DNA from: JAAZFF01 sp964405775
GTDB taxonomy: Bacteria > Verrucomicrobiota > Kiritimatiellia > RFP12 > UBA3636
Direction: 5' to 3'
NCBI GenBank assembly: GCA_964405775.1
Contig: CAYOPG010000089.1
Span: 1 to 8,446 of the forward strand
Length of the DNA: 8,446 nt
Made by a program: the position numbers and the translations under genes. The notes beneath the pieces were generated by a model. The model worked only from the letters and a program-made list of their open reading frames with translations. It did no database searches and was not told where the DNA came from. This document shows, piece by piece, positions 1-5,399 of this stretch (within the stretch, counting starts at the first letter, position 1; the number at the start of each line of letters is the position of its first letter).

Positions 1-93
1 CCGCCACCAGTTGCTAACGACATCGGAATGCGACAGACTGCCTGTGGTCTGAGAGTAAGGACTGGCAACTTGGGAATCTATGGCGTTCTTTAA
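1..93 (+). CDS. possible 3' end of an unidentified gene (partial)
   Basis: The first plus-strand frame is open from the window edge for 30 codons to a TAA at 91-93; the other two plus frames close earlier. The end of the product reads ...RTGNLGIYGVL. It would be convergent with galE, with 54 bases between the two stop codons. I do not recognise the product. A 30-codon open stretch at a window edge can easily occur by chance. The same stretch can also form short stems (CAGAC at 34-38 with GTCTG at 47-51; CCAGTTGC at 7-14 with GCAACTTGG at 65-73, one bulge), so a structured RNA is an alternative. Low confidence. Confidence 0.25.
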   Translation, partial: PPPVANDIGMRQTACGLRVRTGNLGIYGVL

Positions 94-100
94 TAATTGG

Positions 101-120
101 AAATCAGGCGAGAACCTGAC
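101..120 (-). terminator. weak hairpin terminator after galE
   Basis: Read on the minus strand, TCAGG, a 6-base loop TTCTCG and CCTGA form a 5-bp stem, with a possible extra G-T pair, followed by TTT. It lies about 30 bases past the galE stop codon, where the operon should end. The stem and T-run are both short, so it may be inefficient. It sits between the ends of two possibly convergent genes. Confidence 0.4.
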
Positions 121-147
121 TACCGTACATTGGTAGCCCGACAGGGA

Positions 148-1158
148 TTATTTGTATCCGTTCGGATTTTGAGTTTGCCATCTCCAGGCGTCGCGGCAGA
201 TTTCATCAACACCGCGCTTGGTTTTCCAACCGAGAAGTTCCGCCGCGCGGGACGCGTCGGCGTACGACGCCGGGGAATCTCCGAGGCGACGGGGACCGAT
301 TTTATGCGGCAAGGGCTTTCCGGTTGCTCTCTCGAAGGCATGGACGAGCTCCAGCACTGTGTATCCATCGCCGGTCCCAAGATTGATCGGGATGCAACCT
401 GGCATTTTGTCAATGGCGTTCAGGGCGCTTATGTGCCCCTCCGCCAGATCGCATACGTGTATATAGTCGCGGATACAGGTGCCATCGCGAGTGGGATAGT
501 CGTTGCCGAACACGGTAAGTTCCTTTAGCTTACCGACTGCCACCTGTGTTATGTAAGGCATGAGGTTGTTCGGTATGCCACTTGGATCCTCGCCCATCAA
601 ACCGCTTTCATGCGCCCCCACAGGATTGAAGTAGCGCAAAAGAATCACGTGCCAGCGCGGGTCGGCTGCGGACATGTCACGAAGCATGTCCTCTATCCAA
701 AGCTTTGTTCTGCCATAAGGATTGAGCGCAGAAAGCGGAGCGTCTTCTGCCAACGGGACTTTGTCTGGTGCTCCGTATACAGTCGCGGACGAGCTGAAGA
801 CGAGATTGAAAACGCCGTGCGACTTCATTTCATCGAACAGGATCAGAGAGCTCACCAGATTGTTGTTGTAGTACTTCCAGGGCTCAGACACGGATTCACC
901 AACAGCCTTAAGTCCAGCGAAGTGGATAACGGCGTCGTAGCGCTGCGCATCAAATGCGGCCTTAACCGCGGCACAGTCAAGTAGATCAGCCTCGATAAAC
1001 TCCGGGCGTACCCCCGTTATTTTTTCGACACGGTTAAGCGACTCCGGCGAGGAGTTACTCAGGTTGTCGAATACAACGACTTCGTGCCCTGCTTTTATAG
1101 CCTCAACGCATGTGTGGCTGCCGATGTATCCGGCGCCGCCGGTGACTAGTATTTTCAT
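148..1158 (-). CDS. galE: UDP-glucose 4-epimerase (GalE)
   Basis: This 336-residue extended short-chain dehydrogenase/reductase should interconvert UDP-glucose and UDP-galactose in the cytoplasm, using tightly bound NAD, for the Leloir pathway and for supplying sugars to surface glycans. The NAD-binding motif TGGAGYIGSH is at residues 6-15 and DNLSNSS at 31-37. The catalytic Ser124 lies in FSSSATVYG and the catalytic pair Tyr148/Lys152 in YGRTK. Family motifs RYFNPVGAHESG (175-186) and RDYIHVCDLAEGH (230-242) are intact. Length matches E. coli GalE (338). Ser298 occupies the position of E. coli Tyr299, which controls whether N-acetylated sugars fit, so UDP-GlcNAc/UDP-GalNAc activity is possible. 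The start codon overlaps the upstream gene's stop as ATGA, so translation is probably coupled. Family assignment is firm; the substrate range is inferred. Confidence 0.95.
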   Translation of the reverse strand: MKILVTGGAGYIGSHTCVEAIKAGHEVVVFDNLSNSSPESLNRVEKITGVRPEFIEADLLDCAAVKAAFDAQRYDAVIHFAGLKAVGESVSEPWKYYNNNLVSSLILFDEMKSHGVFNLVFSSSATVYGAPDKVPLAEDAPLSALNPYGRTKLWIEDMLRDMSAADPRWHVILLRYFNPVGAHESGLMGEDPSGIPNNLMPYITQVAVGKLKELTVFGNDYPTRDGTCIRDYIHVCDLAEGHISALNAIDKMPGCIPINLGTGDGYTVLELVHAFERATGKPLPHKIGPRRLGDSPASYADASRAAELLGWKTKRGVDEICRDAWRWQTQNPNGYK

Positions 1159-2387
1159 TTGTTATCTCCAGGGTAAAGGTATTCCATCAACTCGGCACCG
1201 AACAACACGCCAAGATCGCCTGCCGGCGCTTCGACTTCGCTATATACCTGCACACCGTCGGGCTCAATGCCGGGGCCGCATATTGCGACCGGTACCGGGG
1301 TTCTGGTGTGCTTGCCCAGCGCAAGTGGTACAGGATGGTCTGGCAGTATCACATAAGTGAAAGAGTCACCGCACTCTCGTATGATTGGACAGATGATTTT
1401 GGAATCGTAATCCTCTATCGCCTGCATCTTCAGTTTCAAATCGCGGGCATGGGAAACCTCGTCTATCGCTTCCACATGTACGTAAACGAAATCATGCGTT
1501 TTCGACGCCTCAATCGCCGCTGACGCTTTCCCTTCGTAGTTGGTGTCGATGTATCCGGTGGCTCCTTCGACATTGATGACGTCCATGCCCAGACAACGTC
1601 CGAGTCCCTTTATGACATCCACCGCCGATATGACCGCGCTGGTGATGCCGTGCCGCTCCGCCAGCGTGCGTATCGAACCTGCGCGCCCAGGGCTCCAGAA
1701 CCATACCCCATTCGCAGGCAGACGTCCTTCGGCTACTGCGCGAAGATTCGCAGGAGCATGAGGCAGTATCTCCGCCGCACGGCGCGTAAGATCCAGTAAC
1801 ACAGAGAGGGTCTCGTCGGCTCCGCCCACACCTTCTTCGATCCGGGGCAGATGTTCAGCGACAACATTGCCGGAATTATCATCTGGCTTCTCGCAATAAA
1901 CGTCAGGCGAAAATTCTTCACCAGAGAGGATCAGCAAATTACGGTAGCTAACTCCGGGGTAGAAACGGAAGCGCTCGGTGGCAAGATGCTCGTTCAGGTT
2001 CCCAATGATTTCATTGGCATCACTCTGCGCTATGTGCCCACCAGAAAAATCGGCAAGTGTGCCATCCTCCGCGATCGACACAAGATTGCAACGGAAAGCA
2101 ACATCTGTCTTGGCAAGGTTTATACCCTGACTCGCAGCTTCAAGAACGCCGCGCCCGCAGTATTCTTTCTCAAGATTACAGCCCAGCACGGACATGTTCG
2201 CGACGTCGCTGGATGTCGGGAAATTGGCGGGCAAAGTCAGCAAAGTGCCTGACCTTCCACGGCGAGCGATGAAATCCATTCCCGGGGTTTTTGCGGCCTG
2301 CAAAGGGGTAAGCCCGTCTAATTCGGCAATCGGCTCATCAGCCATTCCGTCGGCTAGGAAAACAATGGTTTTGCGTGGTTTGTTCAT
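1155..2387 (-). CDS. apgM: cofactor-independent phosphoglycerate mutase-like protein (ApgM type; possible homoserine kinase)
   Basis: This 410-residue protein of the alkaline-phosphatase superfamily belongs to the archaeal-type, 2,3-bisphosphoglycerate-independent phosphoglycerate mutase group. Visible landmarks are FLADGMAD (10-17) with metal-ligand Asp13, the nucleophile region SSDVANMSVLGC (59-70) with Ser60, GRGVLEAASQGI, SAVDVIKGLG, VEGATGYIDTNYEGKA, the metal-site segment HVEAIDEVSH, and PDHPVPLALGKHTRTPVPV near the C-terminus. Glycolytic 3-PG/2-PG interconversion is the standard assignment. A bacterial subgroup with this look has been proposed to act as homoserine kinase in threonine synthesis, and no threonine gene is here to decide. 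The frame stays open upstream to 2492, but that extension has no family character and runs into the 6S -35 box, so I start at MNKPRKT. No Shine-Dalgarno is visible. It is the first gene of an operon with galE. Confidence 0.88.
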   Translation of the reverse strand: MNKPRKTIVFLADGMADEPIAELDGLTPLQAAKTPGMDFIARRGRSGTLLTLPANFPTSSDVANMSVLGCNLEKEYCGRGVLEAASQGINLAKTDVAFRCNLVSIAEDGTLADFSGGHIAQSDANEIIGNLNEHLATERFRFYPGVSYRNLLILSGEEFSPDVYCEKPDDNSGNVVAEHLPRIEEGVGGADETLSVLLDLTRRAAEILPHAPANLRAVAEGRLPANGVWFWSPGRAGSIRTLAERHGITSAVISAVDVIKGLGRCLGMDVINVEGATGYIDTNYEGKASAAIEASKTHDFVYVHVEAIDEVSHARDLKLKMQAIEDYDSKIICPIIRECGDSFTYVILPDHPVPLALGKHTRTPVPVAICGPGIEPDGVQVYSEVEAPAGDLGVLFGAELMEYLYPGDNK

Positions 2388-2395
2388 GCGTTCGG

Positions 2396-2424
2396 ATTTT
2401 ATCAAATGACGCTGTTCAAGTAAA
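2396..2424 (-). promoter_or_regulatory. predicted promoter of apgM-galE, near-leaderless
   Basis: On the minus strand TTTACT (2424-2419, 4/6 to consensus), a 17-base spacer and TAAAAT (2401-2396, 5/6) precede the apgM ATG. Only 8 bases separate the -10 box from ATG, so the transcript would start at or one or two bases before the start codon. That agrees with the missing Shine-Dalgarno. The -35 box overlaps the nearest unit of the AAAGTA array. Predicted from sequence only. Confidence 0.45.
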
Positions 2425-2469
2425 GCCGAAGTAAAGCCGAAAGTATTGGGGAAAGTAGAGACAAAAGTA
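2417..2469. repeat. phased array of five AAAGTA-like hexamers (possible operator array)
   Basis: On the plus strand the hexamers are CAAGTA at 2417, GAAGTA at 2428, AAAGTA at 2440, AAAGTA at 2452 and AAAGTA at 2464. The spacing is 11, 12, 12 and 12 bp, with spacers of 5 or 6 bases. On the minus strand this is TACTTT-N6 repeated. The last two spacers differ from each other and from the AAGCC(G) spacers of the first two, so the hexamer and its spacing are kept rather than a longer tandem unit. The array begins on the predicted -35 box of apgM and ends 14 bases before the -35 box of the 6S-like RNA. Such placement suits a regulator binding one face of the DNA at both promoters. No binding protein can be named from this window. 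Confidence 0.7.
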
Positions 2470-2483
2470 ACCTCTCGCAAAAG

Positions 2484-2512
2484 TTGACACATTCTCTTTC
2501 GTGTGCTATCAT
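2484..2512 (+). promoter_or_regulatory. strong sigma-70 promoter with extended -10 (6S-like RNA)
   Basis: TTGACA at 2484-2489 is a perfect -35 box. It is followed by exactly 17 bases and TATCAT at 2507-2512 (5/6), with the extended -10 element TGC at 2504-2506. The start point would be near 2519. No gene with a start codon follows at a suitable distance, so the product is best read as an untranslated RNA. This is one of the two best promoters in the window, as expected for an abundant RNA. Confidence 0.75.
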
Positions 2513-2518
2513 TCGAGG

Positions 2519-2706
2519 CGTCAAAACAAGTTTAGCTGCCCCCGTACGCGGACTGCCGCCATTCTTTAACCTACGTTTGTTTTAGGGAGTCGGAAAATGA
2601 CAGCCGACCTTATGCCCCTAGGGGACTTGGAACGCGACAGATACGGCACCCACCTTCTTGAGGAAGGGTATAAAGAATCTCGGCGATACGGCGGGGGCGG
2701 TTTTTT
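2519..2706 (+). ncRNA. ssrS: 6S-like regulatory RNA
   Basis: An RNA of about 188 nt between a near-consensus promoter and a U-tract. A closing stem pairs 2536-2545 with 2691-2700 and 2554-2558 with 2681-2685. A central bubble follows (5' side about 2559-2573, 3' side about 2635-2680) with a small hairpin CCTTC/GAAGG (2653-2657 with 2663-2667) on its 3' side. An apical arm pairs 2574-2578 with 2630-2634, 2582-2587 with 2616-2621 and 2589-2593 with 2604-2608. This layout and length are those of 6S RNA, which mimics an open promoter and binds housekeeping RNA polymerase. The segment ACGGCACCCACCTT is also reminiscent of 6S RNAs. I folded it by hand. It has no credible reading frame. Another structured RNA of similar size cannot be excluded. 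Confidence 0.65.
2691..2706 (+). terminator. terminator of the 6S-like RNA
   Basis: The GC-rich 3' strand of the closing stem (GCGGGGGCGG, 2691-2700) is followed directly by six T residues (2701-2706), then GTTT. The pairing partner is the 5' strand of the RNA at 2536-2545, so the terminator stem is the closing stem of the RNA rather than a separate local hairpin. Confidence 0.55.
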
Positions 2707-2755
2707 GTTTATGCCTCGAATAGGGATTAGGCAGGCGCGGTACGGTATTTGAGCG

Positions 2756-2784
2756 TTCCAATTACAACCTAAACATGCTATAAT
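2756..2784 (+). promoter_or_regulatory. extended -10 promoter of the bat genes
   Basis: A perfect TATAAT at 2779-2784 is preceded by the extended -10 element TGC (2776-2778). At a 17-base spacing the -35 position reads TTCCAA, a poor match (3/6), which an extended -10 can compensate for. The start point would be near 2791, giving a leader of about 56 nt before the BatD-BatE start codon. A GAGGA Shine-Dalgarno lies at 2836-2840, six bases before ATG. Confidence 0.6.
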
Positions 2785-2846
2785 GAGTCGTTTCATTTCG
2801 AGCTACAATCACATGTGCTATCGACTTGAACTTATGAGGATTTGGA

Positions 2847-5399
2847 ATGACGTTCTGGAGAAAACTTAAAAAACTTTCTGTTGTTGCCGTAGCTATTCGG
2901 CTTGTTGCCACGACTCTGTCTATGGCCGAGGCGGCAGAGCCAAAACTGACGGCTGCCACCGATGCCTCGAAAATATATATCGGCGATTCGTTCACTCTAC
3001 GCATTTCGCTTGAAGGAGCGCAAGGGGGAAATCAGCAGCCGGTGCTGGAAAATTCGGCAGGGGCTTCAATATCAAGCAGAGGCTTTTCAACCGAGTCTCA
3101 GGCGTCAGTGGATCTAAATGGCCAGTCGCACCGGGTTACCCGCAGCGTTTGGACATATGTTGTGACGCCTCGAACGACCGGTGTTTTCTCGATAGGGACG
3201 GCTACGCTTTCTCTAAACGGAAAAACATATATCGCCAAGGTGCCGGATGTTCAAGTCCTTTCCCCCGATGACCAGCCGTACGTGGCAGTCCGCGTTGTCC
3301 CTAACCGTGACAACGTGCTGGTGGACGAGAGATTCAGCATCAAGATTGAAGTTTTAGTAGCAAAGCTTTCTGGGGAATATGCGGAATATAACCCCGCTTC
3401 GCCAAGCAACGGTCAGGCGCCGCTACTAGAAATACCGTTCATTTCACGCGTGCCTAGCAATTGCCGTTTCGATGGCAACGTAGACCGTTTCCTCGACAAA
3501 TACACCACGTCAGGAGGCTCCGACGGCACATTCCGTATAAACAACTACACATTAAACACCGGAACAATGGGTTTACCTTTGATGTTCGGTTCGCCGTTCA
3601 ACGAATCAACTCCGGCTTTGTTTTATTTCTCACGCGAGGAAGCGGAACTAAAGGGCAAGCCTGCTTGGAAGTACACTCTAGACCTGCCTTTCATTTCGAC
3701 AGAAGAAGGATCATGCAACTTAGACCCAGTTCGATTCAGAGGTACAGTGTTTACCGACGCCGGTGGAGGCGAGCCAGAGGCGGTGTCGGTTCTTGCGGTT
3801 TCCGAAGTGGCGAAGGTTCAGGTTACGCCCCCTCCAGCAGAGGGAAGGCCAGACTCGTTTGTCGGTTCGCTTGGTACTTCAATGAGCGCCGTGGCTTCAA
3901 TCGATGCTCAGACATGCAACATAGGAGATCCACTCGTCCTAACGCTGGATATTAAGGGTGACTTCACCCGCTCAAATATTCGCGCACCCGAGATTTTCAA
4001 AAACAAATTGCTGGCGGAGCGTTTCCGCCAGTACGGAAGCGTGGGCGACAGCGTCGATTCCAGCGGAGCGCGTTTCACATACCGGATACGGCCGATTGTG
4101 AGCGGAACAATCGAGGTTCCTCCTCTGGAAGTTTCCTATTATAACACTGACAAGCGCGAATACGTGACTATCACGACTGAGGCTTTGCCGTTGCGCGTCA
4201 ATGAGTCGGCAGAACTCGACCCCGATCTAGTGTTTGGAGTGGGTTCGAACAGTCGTGGCGTCAGCTTAAGCATAGATGGGGAACGTGTCCCATCTGGAAT
4301 AACAGTGGATGTGCGGGCGGTGACCAAGCCGACGCCTCGAAACCGCACAAGAACACTGGCTCTCACAATTGTTCCGCCAGCCACATACGCGTTGGGTGTG
4401 TTTTTTACGGCGATGTGGCGCAGGCGTAAGTCGTTCGACCGAGCAGTGCGCCGGGGTTCCGCTGCAAGTCGGTCAATAAAGAGAATCTCGCGCGCAAAGA
4501 CCGCGCAGCAGGTAATGAATGCAGTGACGGTTCTTCTTCGCGACAGGCTTGATGTCGAGGGGGCGAGCTTTACTCCGCCGGAAGTGCAACGCGAGCTGGT
4601 GCGTCACGGTGCAGACCCTACCACGGCAGAAGAAATCGGCTCGTTGCTACAACGTGTGTTTGATTCCAGATTTAGTCCAGACGAAGATTCCGGCGAAGTC
4701 GTAAAGACCAACTGCAGGCGTCTCGCGGAGCTGTTCTCATCGTTGAAGTTCGTGCTTGTGCTGCTTTTGATGTCCCTGCCAGTGTTGCAGGCCGCAGCTT
4801 TGGATACGGGAGCTGAGTTCACGTGGCGCGAGGCGAACTCCATGGCCTCGTCGGCGCGAGATGAGCAGGGGTTTTACAGTGCATCACTGCAGTATAGACG
4901 TCTTTTGGACGATGGCCGGTTAAGCGGCGGGCTGCTTTACAACTACGGCACGATGCTTATGCTCGCCGGCCACCCAGAAGAATCTGTTGACGCTTTCTGC
5001 CGCGCCGAGGCACTTGAGGGAGCCAGTCCTGAAACCGAGAACAACCTTGAGATCGCATTGCGAGAAACAAAGCGAAAGAAACAAAGGGTTGGGGACGAAT
5101 TCGTTCTCGCCGAAGGCAGCGAACTCCCGTGGTACAGGGTGCCGTTGTTCTGGCATTACGGGACACCGGTGGAATTGCGCGAGGACGCTCTTGCTCTTTC
5201 ATGGTGCCTCCTTTGGGCGGGGCTGCTTGCGGCACATTTAGGGCTACGTAAAAGCGGGCGGGTTTTGGCATTCCTTGCATTGTTTGCTGTTGCTGTTTTC
5301 GGCAGCAGCGTTCTCGGGAGCAGGCGTGTTCTAGATGCTCCATTGCCCGACGTCCCGCTGGTTGAGGGGGCTGCGCCTGAAAGCGGGGTGGATAAATGA
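2847..5399 (+). CDS. BatD-BatE fusion protein (aerotolerance-type, membrane-anchored, with TPR region)
   Basis: The product has 850 residues. A signal peptide (about 1-30, ending AEA/A) leads into a large periplasmic beta-rich BatD region (about 33-500). That region includes a repeat starting RPDSFVGSLG (334-343) and closing with PLEVSYYNTDKREY (426-439). A membrane segment lies at about 504-523, then a basic cytosolic tail (about 525-630) resembling the BatD C-terminal tail. A second hydrophobic stretch at 633-651, ending LQAAA, looks like a retained signal peptide. TPR-like helices follow (about 656-740), then two membrane segments (about 780-799 and 806-823), as in BatE. BatE's usual SH3 end is missing. 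Bat proteins belong to MoxR-associated systems linked to oxidative or envelope stress; their biochemical role is poorly known. The start is supported by GAGGA at 2836-2840. The stop overlaps the next gene as ATGA. Confidence 0.85.
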   Translation: MTFWRKLKKLSVVAVAIRLVATTLSMAEAAEPKLTAATDASKIYIGDSFTLRISLEGAQGGNQQPVLENSAGASISSRGFSTESQASVDLNGQSHRVTRSVWTYVVTPRTTGVFSIGTATLSLNGKTYIAKVPDVQVLSPDDQPYVAVRVVPNRDNVLVDERFSIKIEVLVAKLSGEYAEYNPASPSNGQAPLLEIPFISRVPSNCRFDGNVDRFLDKYTTSGGSDGTFRINNYTLNTGTMGLPLMFGSPFNESTPALFYFSREEAELKGKPAWKYTLDLPFISTEEGSCNLDPVRFRGTVFTDAGGGEPEAVSVLAVSEVAKVQVTPPPAEGRPDSFVGSLGTSMSAVASIDAQTCNIGDPLVLTLDIKGDFTRSNIRAPEIFKNKLLAERFRQYGSVGDSVDSSGARFTYRIRPIVSGTIEVPPLEVSYYNTDKREYVTITTEALPLRVNESAELDPDLVFGVGSNSRGVSLSIDGERVPSGITVDVRAVTKPTPRNRTRTLALTIVPPATYALGVFFTAMWRRRKSFDRAVRRGSAASRSIKRISRAKTAQQVMNAVTVLLRDRLDVEGASFTPPEVQRELVRHGADPTTAEEIGSLLQRVFDSRFSPDEDSGEVVKTNCRRLAELFSSLKFVLVLLLMSLPVLQAAALDTGAEFTWREANSMASSARDEQGFYSASLQYRRLLDDGRLSGGLLYNYGTMLMLAGHPEESVDAFCRAEALEGASPETENNLEIALRETKRKKQRVGDEFVLAEGSELPWYRVPLFWHYGTPVELREDALALSWCLLWAGLLAAHLGLRKSGRVLAFLALFAVAVFGSSVLGSRRVLDAPLPDVPLVEGAAPESGVDK

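Noticed and set aside
49..54. CTGAGA, a thiamine-pyrophosphate riboswitch signature
   Set aside because: The other conserved blocks of that riboswitch are absent around it, and no thiamine gene follows.
97..528. Plus-strand open frame of 143 codons over the end of galE
   Set aside because: It is antisense to the conserved C-terminal half of GalE and shows no recognisable domain.
2388..2492. Upstream extension of apgM by 35 codons to the ATG at 2492
   Set aside because: The extra residues do not resemble the family N-terminus, no ribosome binding site supports it, and it would run through the AAAGTA array into the 6S promoter. MNKPRKTIVFLADGMAD is the natural start.
2566..3004. Short minus-strand open frames over the 6S-like RNA and the start of the bat gene
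   Set aside because: They are antisense to a structured RNA and to a signal peptide, lack ribosome binding sites and have no recognisable domain.
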